A DNA stretch of 64,000 nucleotides from Anabaena sp. PCC 7108 (GCF_000332135.1 NZ_KB235896.1:1249303-1313302); one strand, 5' to 3'. Numbered from the stretch's first letter, positions 1 through 10,400 are shown. The notes: a model not told the origin generated them from the letters alone. Numbers and translations: made by a program.

Positions 1-917
1 AGAATTTCTTCTGGAACCTTTACTGAACTATTAAAAGTACCACACCCAGAATTATTGATAAATTCTTTTGTGCGTAAAGATTGATCTTCTTTTTCTGCTT
101 TTTTAACAACTTGACCAGATTTGAGAACATCCAGGGCTTGACTGGCACTAGTAAAGCGTTGTTCTGGTGCAGGTTCTGTCAACTTTTCCAGCCAATTCAC
201 AAAATATTGACTGAGACTAACTTGGTTTGCAAATTGTAACCGTAAATCTTTCTGAGGTAAATCTGCTGGAGCAAGACCTGTTAACAAATGAATTAAAGAT
301 GCTCCTAAAGCATATAAATCTGATGCTGGAACTGCCCGACCGCCAAATTGTTCTATAGGTGCATAACCATAAGTACCGACAACGGTAAAAGTCACACCTT
401 CTTTAGCGGCTTTATCTTGAACTGCACCAAAATCAACTAAATAAATTTGATTATCTTCACCCCAAATTAAATTACTGGGTTTAATATCTCGGTGCAAAAC
501 ACCTGGATTTAATTCATGTAAATAGGTGAGAATTTTTAAAACCTGAACAGCAATTTTCCGAGTTTGGTTTTCAGTAAATCTTCCTCCAGCAACCAGTTTT
601 TCCTTGAGTGATTCACCAGGAATATATTCTTGGACTAAGCCAAACCAGAGACTGCGGTCATCCATGCAAAAATAGTCAATATACTGGGGAATGCGGGGAT
701 GATTTAGTTGTTTAAGAATCTGCGCTTCTCGCTCAAAGAGTTTGAGATCATCCCACTGGACAGCACCACCAAAAGCCAAGAGTTTGACCACAACTAAGGA
801 ATTTTTTTCGTCCGTAGCTTGTAAATCTTTGGCTAACCAAGTTTGGCGAATTCCATTATTACCAAGTTGGCGTTCGATTTGATAACGTTCTTGTAAGATT
901 TGTTCTGCTTGCAGCAT
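1..917 (-). CDS. Serine/threonine protein kinase (3' end beyond window)
   Basis: Translating the minus strand from the ATG at 917 gives an open frame of 305 codons that runs off the left edge. It reads as a Hanks-type kinase: the start MLQAEQILQERYQIERQLG, a VVVKLL segment carrying the ATP-binding lysine, the catalytic loop HRDIKPSN near residue 140, DFGAV for the metal-binding loop, and a GTYGYAPIEQ activation/P+1 segment. It probably phosphorylates proteins in the cytoplasm. The glycine-rich loop is poor (LGNNGIRQTW), as in many cyanobacterial kinases. Whatever follows the kinase domain (often repeats or a membrane segment) is outside the window. The function is clear at domain level; the substrate is unknown. 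Confidence 0.9.
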   Translation of the reverse strand, partial: MLQAEQILQERYQIERQLGNNGIRQTWLAKDLQATDEKNSLVVVKLLAFGGAVQWDDLKLFEREAQILKQLNHPRIPQYIDYFCMDDRSLWFGLVQEYIPGESLKEKLVAGGRFTENQTRKIAVQVLKILTYLHELNPGVLHRDIKPSNLIWGEDNQIYLVDFGAVQDKAAKEGVTFTVVGTYGYAPIEQFGGRAVPASDLYALGASLIHLLTGLAPADLPQKDLRLQFANQVSLSQYFVNWLEKLTEPAPEQRFTSASQALDVLKSGQVVKKAEKEDQSLRTKEFINNSGCGTFNSSVKVPEEI

Positions 918-1010
918 CTAGCACCTGCTGGCAATTTACATTCTGAGTATTCCCATACTATTCCAGGATACTCAAAAAATATGAAAAGAGGCAGGGGGCA
1001 GGACGAGAAC

Positions 1011-1070
1011 TCATTACTCATTACTCATTACTCATTACTCATTACTCATGACTCAGCACTCATTACTCAG
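1011..1070. repeat. Heptamer tandem repeat (STRR)
   Basis: About five direct copies of TCATTAC followed by degenerate copies (tcatgac, tcagcac) between two convergently spaced minus-strand genes. Short tandem heptamer repeats of this kind are known from heterocystous cyanobacteria. They are not CRISPR repeats because there are no spacers. Confidence 0.85.
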
Positions 1071-1072
1071 AT

Positions 1073-3757
1073 TTAGGTTCTTCCAGCCAAATTAGCAACG
1101 ACGACTGCTAACTCAGCGGGATTGACAGGCTTGGGAATATGTAACTGAAACCCAGCTAACAAAGCTTGAGTGCGGTCTTCTGTCCTGGCGTAGGCTGTCA
1201 ACGCTACTGCGGGAATCCGTCCTCCTTCTTCAATAGAAAGGGTTCTAATTTTACGGATTAGTGTATAGCCGTCTTCTTGAGGCATCCCAATATCACTAAC
1301 TAATATATCTGGATGGAATGTTCCTAAAGCTGTCATGGCTTCCATAGCAGAAGCAACTGCCATAACTTGAGCGCCATATTGTCCTAAAATTGTGGTGAGC
1401 AAGTGACGAGCGTCTGCTTCATCATCGACTACCAGCACCCGTAAATCTGCCAAGATAGGAAACTGCTGATTAGCATAGGTATCCCTGGCAATAGATAACT
1501 CTGGCTGTGGTGTATCGTAGTTGATAGAGACAACTTTCATGGGTAAATTGACAATAAATGTCGTCCCCTGTTCAATGCCTTGGCTGATGACTGAAACTGT
1601 TCCCCCGTGCAGTTCTACCAAGTGGCGGACGATCGCTAATCCTAATCCTAATCCACCATGTGATCGCGTAGTTGAGCTATCTGCTTGACGAAAGCGCTCA
1701 AATACATAAGGTAGAAACTCAGGAGAAATTCCGCTACCAGTATCACTAACTCGGATTTGCACGCGGGAGTTAATCCGCTCTAGTTGTACCTCAACTCTGC
1801 CTCTTTTAGGTGTGAACTTGACAGCGTTGGAGAGCAAATTCCATACTATTTGTTGCAAGCGGTTAGCATCGCCCATCACTATCCCTACCGCTGAGTCCTC
1901 TTGAAAATCAAGGCTAATTTCTTTCGCGTCAGCAGCTGGACGCACGGTGTCGATAGCCGCTTCCACCACGGGTACAAGCTCCACGGGACGGAGATTAAGC
2001 TGAAGTTTGCCGCGAATAATCCGCGAAACATCCAAAACATCTTCTATTAACTGTGCTAAAGCGTGGCTATTGCGATCAATAGTTTCCAATGCCCTAGCAG
2101 TGGTATTTTCGTCAAATTTGCGGCTTCTTAGTAGCTGAGTCCAGCCTAGCATGGCATTAAGAGGGGTGCGAAGTTCATGGGAGAGTGTCGCTAAAAACTC
2201 ATCTTTGATTCGGTTTACGGCTTCTGCTTCAGCCCTTGCTGCTTGTTCACGTTCTAGTAATTTTTCCCGTTCTTGCTCTGCCAGCTTGCGCTCGGTAATG
2301 TCAATCATAAATCCATGCAGTAGCTGAGGTCTGTTTTCATCCCGCAGGACATTCACAATTTCATATAACCACACTATTCTGCCATCAGCTGCCAACATTC
2401 TATATTCAAATTCGTAATTATCCAGTGACAGCGAACAGTTAAGAAAATATTGGATTGCCGACTCTTGATCTTCTGGGTAGATGTGTTCTGCCCAAAAATT
2501 TTCTTTATACCAATTAGTTAAGGAATAGCCGAGAATCTCTTCAGTTTGTGGGCCAACATAGGTAAAATTTCCCGTATTTGGATCTGCTTCCCAAGGAATT
2601 ACCCGCACTTTTTCTGTGAGTTTGCGAAACCGTTCTTCGCTTTGCTTAAGAGCAACTTCTGCTTGCTTTTGTTCTGTAATATCTCTAATCAAGGCTACAA
2701 ACCCTTCCACATCACCCTGCTGATTGAATTGAGGCACGTATGTAACATTTGTATAATGGTTTATTCCATCTTTGTTCTTTAGTTTAGCTTCGTAGGTTAC
2801 TTGCTCTCCTGACAATACTGTTTCTACATGAGGAGATATGGACTGATAAACAGAATCACCGAGGATTTCTTTGAGGTGTTTGCCATACATTTGTGAGGCG
2901 GAAATATCAAACCATTCTTCATATTTTTTATTATTAAAGCGATAGCGCTGTTGAGCATCAACATAAGAAATTTGCGCGGGCAGAGCATTTGTAATCACGC
3001 GTAGTTGTTCTTCTCTTTGGCGCAGAGACTCTTCTATCTTTTTGCGATCGCTTAAATCTAAAACGAAACCAATTACTTGTTTTGAATTATTTTCTAATAA
3101 AGCTAAACCTAATAAAATATTAACGCGACTACCATCTTTACAGATATATTGTTTCTCAAAAGGTTGACATACTCCTGTTTTTTTGATTTGCTGTGCCATG
3201 CGATTGCTTTTTTCCAAATATTCTGGAGGTGTCATTTCTCTCCACCGTAATTTTCCTGTTAGTAAATCCTCTTGTGTATAACCTACCATCTTTAAAAAGG
3301 CATCATTTGCTTCTAAAATTTTGCCGTTCATATCGGCTAGAATCACCCCGATGATGTTAGAAGTTTTCAAGCGTCTGAATTTAGACTCACTCTCTGCTGT
3401 CTGCTTTATACTTATTTCTAAATGCTGTTTAGCATTACGTAGCTCAGAGTTCATCCAAGAAATAAATATTGATATTAGAATAAACAAAGTTAAGCGGAGT
3501 ATGCTGCTTGGATGATCAATATAAAAAGAAAATGTGGGATTAAGAAAAAAGTAGCTAACCACCAAACTAGATAAAGCAGTAGCAAATAATCCTGGTTGAA
3601 TTCCACCATACCAAGTACTGAATGCTACAGATGCAAAAAATGGCATAAAAGTGGTTGACATTAACAGTGGCTTCAGCATCAGTGTTAGTATAAAAGCAAT
3701 ACCAACAGATGCAAATGCCACAGCATAGTTTGATAGAAGGAAAGATATTCCTTTCAA
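1073..3757 (-). CDS. Membrane-anchored PAS hybrid histidine kinase with receiver domain
   Basis: This 894-residue hybrid sensor kinase starts with about 110 residues of hydrophobic helices resembling the DUF4118/KdpD-type membrane region. Three PAS/PAC modules follow (about 125-240, 245-370, 375-500). The HisKA dimerisation box is [11 protein letters not shown] with the phospho-accepting His near residue 527. A HATPase domain follows, with N box NLLSNAVKF and G boxes DTGSGI and GGLGLGLAI. The C-terminal receiver has the acceptor Asp in LVSDIGMP near residue 822. All catalytic motifs are intact, so it should autophosphorylate and pass the phosphate to its own receiver. No response regulator with an output domain is adjacent, so the downstream target is unknown. 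It lies on the same strand as the adenylate cyclase upstream, separated by about 170 bases. Confidence 0.93.
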   Translation of the reverse strand: MKGISFLLSNYAVAFASVGIAFILTLMLKPLLMSTTFMPFFASVAFSTWYGGIQPGLFATALSSLVVSYFFLNPTFSFYIDHPSSILRLTLFILISIFISWMNSELRNAKQHLEISIKQTAESESKFRRLKTSNIIGVILADMNGKILEANDAFLKMVGYTQEDLLTGKLRWREMTPPEYLEKSNRMAQQIKKTGVCQPFEKQYICKDGSRVNILLGLALLENNSKQVIGFVLDLSDRKKIEESLRQREEQLRVITNALPAQISYVDAQQRYRFNNKKYEEWFDISASQMYGKHLKEILGDSVYQSISPHVETVLSGEQVTYEAKLKNKDGINHYTNVTYVPQFNQQGDVEGFVALIRDITEQKQAEVALKQSEERFRKLTEKVRVIPWEADPNTGNFTYVGPQTEEILGYSLTNWYKENFWAEHIYPEDQESAIQYFLNCSLSLDNYEFEYRMLAADGRIVWLYEIVNVLRDENRPQLLHGFMIDITERKLAEQEREKLLEREQAARAEAEAVNRIKDEFLATLSHELRTPLNAMLGWTQLLRSRKFDENTTARALETIDRNSHALAQLIEDVLDVSRIIRGKLQLNLRPVELVPVVEAAIDTVRPAADAKEISLDFQEDSAVGIVMGDANRLQQIVWNLLSNAVKFTPKRGRVEVQLERINSRVQIRVSDTGSGISPEFLPYVFERFRQADSSTTRSHGGLGLGLAIVRHLVELHGGTVSVISQGIEQGTTFIVNLPMKVVSINYDTPQPELSIARDTYANQQFPILADLRVLVVDDEADARHLLTTILGQYGAQVMAVASAMEAMTALGTFHPDILVSDIGMPQEDGYTLIRKIRTLSIEEGGRIPAVALTAYARTEDRTQALLAGFQLHIPKPVNPAELAVVVANLAGRT

Positions 3758-3925
3758 TATGGCTTCTCCTTTGGTGCAGAGAGCTACTGAGATTTGTATC
3801 CAAATTTAGCTAGACACATTAATAGCCCCAGCATTATTATGCAACGGGCAAATACAAGAACAACAGTTACTGACTATGAATCTATCTAAAGTAGTACAAT
3901 TATGTGAATTATGTGCGAAAGTTTG

Positions 3926-5227
3926 TTAATTTTTAACTTTGATTCCTTGCAGTAAATATGTAATCATTTCCCCTTTACCTTTAACTTTAATTAAACCGCG
4001 TTTTTCCAATAAATACTGGTCTTTTAATAGATGATAACTAGCTTCACAAACCTGGATACTACCTGCTATACCATGAGATTCCATTCTACTGGCAGTATTC
4101 ACAGTATCTCCCCAAAGATCATAGGCAAATTTCTTTAAACCAATCACCCCTGCTACTACTGGCCCTGTACTAATACCTATGCGAATCCGAAATGATTGAT
4201 TTTGTTCTTCGTTGAATTGAGTTACAGCTTGTTGCATATCTAATGCCATGTTAGCTATGGCTATGGCATGATCGCTACGATGATTTGGTAAACCAGCAAC
4301 TGCCATATAAGCATCACCAATTGTCTTGATTTTTTCTACTCCATGCAGTTCTGCTAACTCATCAAATAAACAAAATATTGTGTTTAATAATTCGACTAAT
4401 TGTGGCGGCGGGGTGTGAATAGAAAGCTCTGTAAATCCCACAATATCAGCGAATAAAACCGTGACTTCCAGAAAGCTATCGGCAATAGTAGTATGTTCCT
4501 GTTTTAATTGTTCTGCAATCACCCGTGGTAAGATATTTAAAATTAGTTTTTCTGACTGTTGTTGAGCTATTTCTAGTTCTTGCCTGGCTCGAAATTCTTT
4601 TTTTCTCAGATTTTCATATAAATAAACAGAAAATACACAAATTAACCCTGTCCAAAATAAATATAATCCCTGCTCAATATAAAAATATAAAGGTTGCTTA
4701 AATTGAGGATTGTACAAAAAATATAATGTCAAATAGCAGATAGTTGTGCCGACCTGGGAGATTAAATGTATTCGCCACATCACGGGAACCATAGTTGCTT
4801 GGGTGAGAAACATCAGATTCCAAAGATTAGTGAACGGCTCTACATAATTCAAGAGTAAAGCCGTATCAATTTGTACGGCGCAAGTTACAGACCAGCATAA
4901 ACTCAAAAGAATTAAATGTGGGTAACGACGACCCAGAGATGTTCGGCATAAAAACCAACAAATAAAAATAAAAAATTCAGTTAACAACCCAATTTTCAAA
5001 GCCAGTATTTTCTCTCCTGGTTGGTTATTTACCCAGAGAAAATATGCCATTAGGGTTAAGCCTACAAGCAACATGATTTTTGTTTGCAATTGTAGGCGTT
5101 TGATCATGAACCGCTGTCGCTGTTCTCTGTAAGATTCTACAGCGCTTACATCTATGTGCCAGTCGGATATCTCTGGGGTAAAGAGTGCGTCTAGGTGGGT
5201 TTTGCCAAAATCTCTTTTGGGAATCAT
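3926..5227 (-). CDS. Membrane class III adenylate cyclase
   Basis: A 433-residue protein with about six hydrophobic segments in residues 45-215 and a C-terminal class III nucleotide cyclase domain. The two metal-binding aspartates sit in LFADIVGF (about 258) and KTIGDAYM (about 300). The purine-specifying lysine is present in VEKIKTIGD and its partner aspartate in AYDLWGDTVN, followed by NTASRMES with the transition-state Asn and Arg. This K/D pair predicts ATP as substrate and cAMP as product. A coiled linker (FRARQELEIAQQQSEKL) joins membrane and cyclase parts, as in other membrane-coupled cyclases. It is divergent from the helicase gene at 5281, with only 53 bases between the starts. Confidence 0.92.
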   Translation of the reverse strand: MIPKRDFGKTHLDALFTPEISDWHIDVSAVESYREQRQRFMIKRLQLQTKIMLLVGLTLMAYFLWVNNQPGEKILALKIGLLTEFFIFICWFLCRTSLGRRYPHLILLSLCWSVTCAVQIDTALLLNYVEPFTNLWNLMFLTQATMVPVMWRIHLISQVGTTICYLTLYFLYNPQFKQPLYFYIEQGLYLFWTGLICVFSVYLYENLRKKEFRARQELEIAQQQSEKLILNILPRVIAEQLKQEHTTIADSFLEVTVLFADIVGFTELSIHTPPPQLVELLNTIFCLFDELAELHGVEKIKTIGDAYMAVAGLPNHRSDHAIAIANMALDMQQAVTQFNEEQNQSFRIRIGISTGPVVAGVIGLKKFAYDLWGDTVNTASRMESHGIAGSIQVCEASYHLLKDQYLLEKRGLIKVKGKGEMITYLLQGIKVKN

Positions 5228-5280
5228 GCGCTTTTTGGGTTATTAGTAGTTAAATGTCAACGAGTAGGGAGAAAACCTAG

Positions 5281-7023
5281 ATGGGTCGCAACCCCACTTT
5301 AACTTTTGATCGTGGCACGTTAATTTTACACCCACCGCCACGCAGCAAAGCTTGGATAGATTATGCGACATGGGATGATAGAATTGAAAAATTTCGCATT
5401 CCGGCAATTAGATATCGCTGTGTAGTCGAAGCAATGCAAGCTGATGAAACCAACTTTATCGATGAGGCTAAGGGATTTTATCCCCTAGAGTTGGTTCCCA
5501 GTTTAGAAATGACACCCTATCCCCATCAGAGTGAGGCTTTAGCAGCTTGGAAACTAGCGGGAAGACAGGGAGTAGTGGTGCTGCCCACGGCGGCAGGTAA
5601 GACTTATTTGGCACAAATGGCGATGCAAGCAACACCGCGCACGACGTTGATTGTGGTGCCGACTTTGGATTTGATGCATCAGTGGTATGCACATCTAACG
5701 GCGGCGTTTCCTGATGCTGAATTGGGGTTGCTGGGAGGTGGTTCACGGGATAAAACACCGATTTTGGTTGCTACTTATGATAGTGCTGCTATTCATGCGG
5801 AAAGTTTGGGTAATAAATATGCTTTGATTATCTTTGATGAATGTCACCATTTACCGACAGATTTTAATCGGGTAATTGCTGAATATGCGATCGCACCTTA
5901 TAGACTAGGATTATCTGCGACACCAGAACGCACCGATGGCAAACACGCTGATTTAAACATCCTCATTGGTAGAGAAGTTTACCGCAAACGTGCTGAAGAG
6001 TTAGCGGGTAAGGCTTTAGCAGAACATCAAATTGTGCAAATTAAGGTTAAGTTATCTCAACTTGAGCGCGAAAGGTATAACAATTTAATTCAAACCCGCA
6101 ATGATTTTTTGAAACAATCGCGGATTTCTTTGGGAAGTTTGCAAGGTTGGCAGACTTTTGTCCAAATGAGTGCGCGATCACAAATCGGCCGCAGGGCAAT
6201 GTTAGCACATCGTCAAGCCAAAGAAATCGCTCTGGGGACTGATGGTAAATTAAGAATTCTGTCTGATTTATTAGCTGAACATTTCCCAGCCCACATTTTG
6301 ATTTTTACTGCTGATAATGCTACGGTTTATCGCATTTCCCAAGATTTGCTAATTCCGGCTATTACTCATCAAACTCCTGTGAAAGAAAGACATCAAATTC
6401 TCACTAAGTTTAAGGAGGGAGAATATAATACTTTGGTGGCTTCTCATGTGTTAAATGAAGGGGTTGATGTTCCTGCGGCTTCGATAGCAATTATTTTGTC
6501 GGGAACCGGTTCTGCTAGGGAGTATATTCAGCGTTTGGGTAGGGTTTTACGTAAGGGAAATATTGAAAATAAACAAGCGATTTTATATGAAGTCGTGGCT
6601 GAAGATACTAGTGAGGAGGGAACTTCGGCTAGAAGACGAGGGGAAAGAGGTAATGAACCGCGAAGAAGCGAAGTACGCGAAGATAAGAATGAGAAGGAAG
6701 AGATGAAGGGACGCGGTGACGCGGTGACGCGGGGACACGGTGAGGAGGAGATGAAGGGACGCGGTGACGCGGTGACGCGGGGACGCGGTGAGGAAGATAT
6801 GAAGGAAGAGAAGAAGAAGAAGAAGGAAGATAACAAGCAGGAAGATAAGAAGGAGAAGAGAGGGAATTTAAAGGTTGTTTATGGGGGTGGGATGGAAAAA
6901 AGTGCTAAGGCTGCTGAACAGTTAGAAATTAATTATTCAACTCAGAAGAAAGATGTTACCAACGGAGTTATTGATTCATCGTCAAAACGGGGAGGAAATT
7001 ATCCCGAAAAGACTGAAACTTGA
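5281..7023 (+). CDS. XPB/Rad25-like superfamily 2 helicase
   Basis: A 580-residue helicase. An N-terminal damage-recognition-like region (1-75) precedes RecA domain 1, with Walker A LPTAAGKT (about 100), DEAH-type box FDECHH (about 186) and motif III SATPERTDG. RecA domain 2 has motif V SHVLNEGVDVPAA and motif VI QRLGRVLRKG. Size and motif order match the bacterial/archaeal XPB group of DNA repair helicases. Residues about 445-535 are low-complexity, highly charged and repetitive: DAVTRG units encoded by tandem gacgcggtga repeats, then a Lys/Glu run. That looks like a repeat insertion tolerated in a disordered linker. The 3' end overlaps the next gene by 71 bases, implying coupling with its DUF790 partner. 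Confidence 0.93.
   Translation: MGRNPTLTFDRGTLILHPPPRSKAWIDYATWDDRIEKFRIPAIRYRCVVEAMQADETNFIDEAKGFYPLELVPSLEMTPYPHQSEALAAWKLAGRQGVVVLPTAAGKTYLAQMAMQATPRTTLIVVPTLDLMHQWYAHLTAAFPDAELGLLGGGSRDKTPILVATYDSAAIHAESLGNKYALIIFDECHHLPTDFNRVIAEYAIAPYRLGLSATPERTDGKHADLNILIGREVYRKRAEELAGKALAEHQIVQIKVKLSQLERERYNNLIQTRNDFLKQSRISLGSLQGWQTFVQMSARSQIGRRAMLAHRQAKEIALGTDGKLRILSDLLAEHFPAHILIFTADNATVYRISQDLLIPAITHQTPVKERHQILTKFKEGEYNTLVASHVLNEGVDVPAASIAIILSGTGSAREYIQRLGRVLRKGNIENKQAILYEVVAEDTSEEGTSARRRGERGNEPRRSEVREDKNEKEEMKGRGDAVTRGHGEEEMKGRGDAVTRGRGEEDMKEEKKKKKEDNKQEDKKEKRGNLKVVYGGGMEKSAKAAEQLEINYSTQKKDVTNGVIDSSSKRGGNYPEKTET
6700..6795 (+). repeat. In-frame tandem repeat inside the helicase gene
   Basis: Two near-identical copies of a unit starting gagatgaagggacgcggtga, rich in gacgcggtga and gacgcggg subrepeats, lie in frame in the helicase gene. 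The subrepeats resemble intergenic short tandem repeats of heterocystous cyanobacteria, here translated as the repeated peptide MKGRGDAVTRG. The surrounding codons are also skewed to GAA/AAG/GAG. Confidence 0.8.
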
Positions 7024-8173
7024 TCAGAAGCATTTGCAGTTGGGGAATGATTTAATTAGTTTTTTTCAGGAGGCTGTTGGGAAAACTCAAGGATTACTTG
7101 AGCGTCAATTAACGGATTTTGAAGGTGATACGACTGATTATCGAATGAAGCGCGGTTTGGCTTATATTCTCAAAAGCAGTTTCTGCACTTTTGAAGTTGT
7201 TAGTCCTCTGGAACCTCCCATGTTAAGGGAACGGGTTTTTTCTTTGGCTGCAAAATCTTTTCCTAGTCGAGAAGCAACGGAAGTTACTTTAAAGAAAGTG
7301 GCTGATGAATTGAGTCAGGAATTACAGCAGGAAGTTTTACCTATTCAAGTGCGTGATGGTCTTTATGCTGATTTGTCTGAAAATAAAATCTTAACTGCTT
7401 TTGATGCGCCTAAATCAGAAGATTTATTACATCGCTATAATTTATCTCAGGTGCAAGGTGTTTTTTATAAAGCCAGTCAGTTGATATTAAATGCTCATCG
7501 CAATGTTCCTGGAGAATATAAGTTGTTATTTCGTTATTTGAAGTTGTTTCAATTAATGGCTTATATTGAAGGTGATGCTGATCATGGGTTTACAATTAGC
7601 ATTGATGGACCAACAAGTTTATTTACTCCTAGTACTCGTTATGGTTTATCAATAGCTAAAATGATTCCGGCTTTACTTCATGTCACAAAATGGAGTTTAG
7701 CTGCAACTTTGCAAACACGAGATTTTTATACAAATGAATGGAAAATCGGCAGGTTTACTCTCAATTCTGAATGCGGTTTAGTCTCTCACTATCCACCTGG
7801 TAAGCCTTATGATAGTATGTTGGAACAGTCTTTTGCTGATAAATGGGATGGGTTAAAAAGTGGTTGGATTTTAGAGCGAGAAGTTGATTTAATTCCTATT
7901 CCTGGAAGTGTGATGATTCCCGATTTTCGTCTTGTTCATCCTGATGGGAGAAGTTTTTTATTAGAAATTGTCGGTTATTGGCGACCAGAATATTTACAAA
8001 AAAAGTTTTCTCAGGTGCGGCGCGCAAATTGTGATAATTTGATTTTGGCAATTTCGGAAAGATTAAATTTAGAAAAAGCCGGTGTTAAATTAGATGATGT
8101 CCCTGCGAAAATTATTTGGTTTAAAGAAAAGTTATTACCAAAATCTGTGTTAGCTGTGATTAATGAAGAATAA
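6953..8173 (+). CDS. DUF790 family nuclease, Bax1-like partner of XPB
   Basis: A 406-residue DUF790 protein that begins MLPTELLIHR, the usual start of the family. In archaea this family is Bax1, an XPB-binding structure-specific endonuclease. The C-terminal part carries a PD-(D/E)XK-like core: IPDFRLVHPDG (Asp near 324) followed by LLEIVGYWRPEYLQKK (Glu near 338). The start lies 71 bases inside the helicase gene in another frame, so the two are almost certainly co-translated and form a helicase-nuclease pair. A role in excision-type DNA repair is inferred from the archaeal pair. It has not been shown here. Confidence 0.85.
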   Translation: MLPTELLIHRQNGEEIIPKRLKLDQKHLQLGNDLISFFQEAVGKTQGLLERQLTDFEGDTTDYRMKRGLAYILKSSFCTFEVVSPLEPPMLRERVFSLAAKSFPSREATEVTLKKVADELSQELQQEVLPIQVRDGLYADLSENKILTAFDAPKSEDLLHRYNLSQVQGVFYKASQLILNAHRNVPGEYKLLFRYLKLFQLMAYIEGDADHGFTISIDGPTSLFTPSTRYGLSIAKMIPALLHVTKWSLAATLQTRDFYTNEWKIGRFTLNSECGLVSHYPPGKPYDSMLEQSFADKWDGLKSGWILEREVDLIPIPGSVMIPDFRLVHPDGRSFLLEIVGYWRPEYLQKKFSQVRRANCDNLILAISERLNLEKAGVKLDDVPAKIIWFKEKLLPKSVLAVINEE

Positions 8174-8348
8174 ATTAAGTTACGTAAAAACAGTAATAGT
8201 ATTTATGAATATAATTTATATTAGTTAATAATTTTATGTGTATATAAATACAAATCTATCCAAGGTATGATTTATAATCATCAGCAGTCAGAATATCTTT
8301 CTGATCAGATAAATTTACATCCTGTTAATAAAAAATTGGATAAAATCC

Positions 8349-8708
8349 ATGCAAGCAAAAATTACTTTTACATTAGGAATTATATCTGCTCTTTTAAGTG
8401 TAGATCAGGCGGTATATGCACAGTCAAATTTAGCACAACCTCAGCCAGGAAGTTTTACTTTAAGTGGTGAGTCGTTACTTAATATTGATTACCGTAGCGC
8501 CCAAAATGACTTTGGTAGATTTTTTAACCAACAAAATCCCGGAAATACATCTAAAAATCCCAGTCAGCAAAACCTCATTTATGAGGAATTACCATTGGGT
8601 GAGTCAATATCCATACCAAGTAATGCGATTTTTCTCCAACCAGCAAATCAAACTATTAACGGTAATGATGGCTTACAACTACAGTTAGATGTGAGTGATG
8701 ATCAATAA
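8349..8708 (+). CDS. Small secreted protein of unknown function
   Basis: A 119-residue protein with an N-terminal signal peptide: a hydrophobic stretch ITFTLGIISALLSV and a likely cleavage after AVYA near residue 24. The mature part is Asn/Gln/Ser-rich (FNQQNPGNTSKNPSQQN) and has no motif I recognise. It is probably exported to the periplasm or outside. An overlapping frame at 8267-8470 lacks such features and is taken as spurious. Its neighbours give no functional hint. Confidence 0.6.
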   Translation: MQAKITFTLGIISALLSVDQAVYAQSNLAQPQPGSFTLSGESLLNIDYRSAQNDFGRFFNQQNPGNTSKNPSQQNLIYEELPLGESISIPSNAIFLQPANQTINGNDGLQLQLDVSDDQ

Positions 8709-8808
8709 TCGCCTCCTCTGTATGGGAGGATGATTTAATTTTTGAAATTGAAATATAGGACAACATTATGGAGTAAGATTAGTCCTTTAGATAGAGGAGG
8801 GGAAAAAG

Positions 8809-10152
8809 ATGACTCGTGTCATCATTGTGCGTCATGGTCAGAGTACCTACAATACTGAGAAACGCATCCAAGGACGAACTGATGCGTCAAGACTAACCGA
8901 AAAAGGTCGTAACGACGCTAATCAAGCGGGTAAAGCTCTCAGTAAGATTTCATTTCAGGCAATTTATTGCAGTCCCCTCAACCGCGCCAAAACTACAGCA
9001 GAGATTATTCACAGCGAATTGGTTGAACAGTCTGCTCAAATCCAAGTTTCTGAAGAACTACTAGAAGTTGATTTGCCTTTGTGGGCAGAAATGCTGAGTA
9101 GTGATGTTAAAGAAAAGTTTCCTGAAGATTATAGCATTTGGAAAAAACGCCCCCACGAACTGCGGATGGTTGTCAATGACGCACAGGGGAGTAGAGAACA
9201 TTTTCCCGTTCTGGCTTTATACGAGCAAGCACAGCAGTTTTGGCAAGAAATTTTATCTCGTCATCAAGGGGAAAATATTCTCATTGTTGGACATAATGGT
9301 ATTAATCGCGCTCTGATTAGTACAGCTTTGGGAATTCCCCCCAGTGGCTATCATGGAATACAGCAATCTAACTGTGGCATTAGTGTCTTGAATTTTAGTG
9401 GTGGTTTGGGTGAACCTGTGCAACTAGAATCAATGAATCAGACGCAGCATTTGGGAGATACTCTACCCACTTTGCGACCGAATCATCAAGGATTCCGATT
9501 ATTATTAGTACGTCACGGCGAAACTGAATGGAATCGTCAAGGCCAGTTTCAAGGTCAAATTGATGTTCCTCTCAACGATAATGGGAGACAACAAGCCGCA
9601 AAAGCTGGGGAATTTCTCAAAGATGTAAAAATTGATTTTGCTTTTAGCAGCACAATGGCGCGTCCGAAAGAAACAGCCGAAATAATTCTTAAACAGCATC
9701 CTGGCATAAATTTGGAACTACTTGAAGGTTTAAGAGAAATTAGTCACGGACTCTGGGAAGGAAAATTTGAAAAAGAAATAGAGCAAGAGTTTCCTGGAGA
9801 GTTAGAACGCTGGCGCACATTACCAGCAGAGGTACAAATGCCAGAAGGAGAAAATTTACAACAGGTACGGGAACGTAGTGTTGCTGCTTGGCAGTCAATA
9901 TTAGCAGCCGCTGAGGTAAATAAACTCCAAATCGGTTTAGTGGTAGCCCATGATGCGACTAATAAAACCTTACTTTGTCATATTCTGGGTTTATCACTAG
10001 AAAATTTCTGGAATTTCCGCCAGGGAAATGGCGCAGTTAGCGTGATTGATTACCCCGAAGGAGCAAATGGTTTACCAGTTTTGGAAGCCATGAATATCAC
10101 CAGTCACTTAAGTGGTGGTGTATTGGATAAAACGGCTGCTGGAGCATTGTAA
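8809..10152 (+). CDS. Two-domain histidine phosphatase (phosphoglycerate mutase-like)
   Basis: A 447-residue protein made of two tandem histidine phosphatase domains. Domain 1 has VIIVRHGQSTYN at residues 3-14 and the distal catalytic His in LIVGHNGINR. Domain 2 has LLLVRHGETEWN near 232 and the distal His in VVAHDATNK. Both RHG motifs are intact, so both domains could be active. Families of this kind dephosphorylate sugars, phosphoserine, 3-phosphoglycerate or cobalamin intermediates; the substrate cannot be read from sequence. A strong ribosome binding site (GAGGAGGGG) lies just before the ATG. Confidence 0.9.
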   Translation: MTRVIIVRHGQSTYNTEKRIQGRTDASRLTEKGRNDANQAGKALSKISFQAIYCSPLNRAKTTAEIIHSELVEQSAQIQVSEELLEVDLPLWAEMLSSDVKEKFPEDYSIWKKRPHELRMVVNDAQGSREHFPVLALYEQAQQFWQEILSRHQGENILIVGHNGINRALISTALGIPPSGYHGIQQSNCGISVLNFSGGLGEPVQLESMNQTQHLGDTLPTLRPNHQGFRLLLVRHGETEWNRQGQFQGQIDVPLNDNGRQQAAKAGEFLKDVKIDFAFSSTMARPKETAEIILKQHPGINLELLEGLREISHGLWEGKFEKEIEQEFPGELERWRTLPAEVQMPEGENLQQVRERSVAAWQSILAAAEVNKLQIGLVVAHDATNKTLLCHILGLSLENFWNFRQGNGAVSVIDYPEGANGLPVLEAMNITSHLSGGVLDKTAAGAL

Positions 10153-10400
10153 AGGTTCATTCTAAGGCTGATATCAATTCACTTAATTAAAGCTACAAAT
10201 GAACCTCCGCGTCAGAGCGTCTGTCCATTGGTATAAATTTTAAAGTGAAACGGTATTAGGCTACGCTATCAGCTGTCGTTTATTGAATTTTAGATGCTGA
10301 GATTTTTCCATTTATCCCCAATCCGAAATCTAAAATTTGCATATTGAACAAATAAAATAGACACACAGCTGAAGCACTCATAGGTAAAAGCTAATAGCAC

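Noticed and set aside
1011..1070. Tandem repeats as a possible CRISPR array
   Set aside because: Units are 7 bases with no spacers; they fit STRRs. No array with 25-40 base repeats was found anywhere, including around the cas operon.
6528..6836. Minus-strand Ser/Pro-rich frame
   Set aside because: It is the antisense of the translated repeat in the helicase gene.
5281..8173. Helicase-nuclease pair as a phage defence system
   Set aside because: The motifs match XPB and DUF790, a known repair pair, and no other defence genes adjoin it.
8267..8470. 67-codon frame overlapping the secreted protein
   Set aside because: Different frame, no signal peptide, and overlaps the better 8349-8708 gene.
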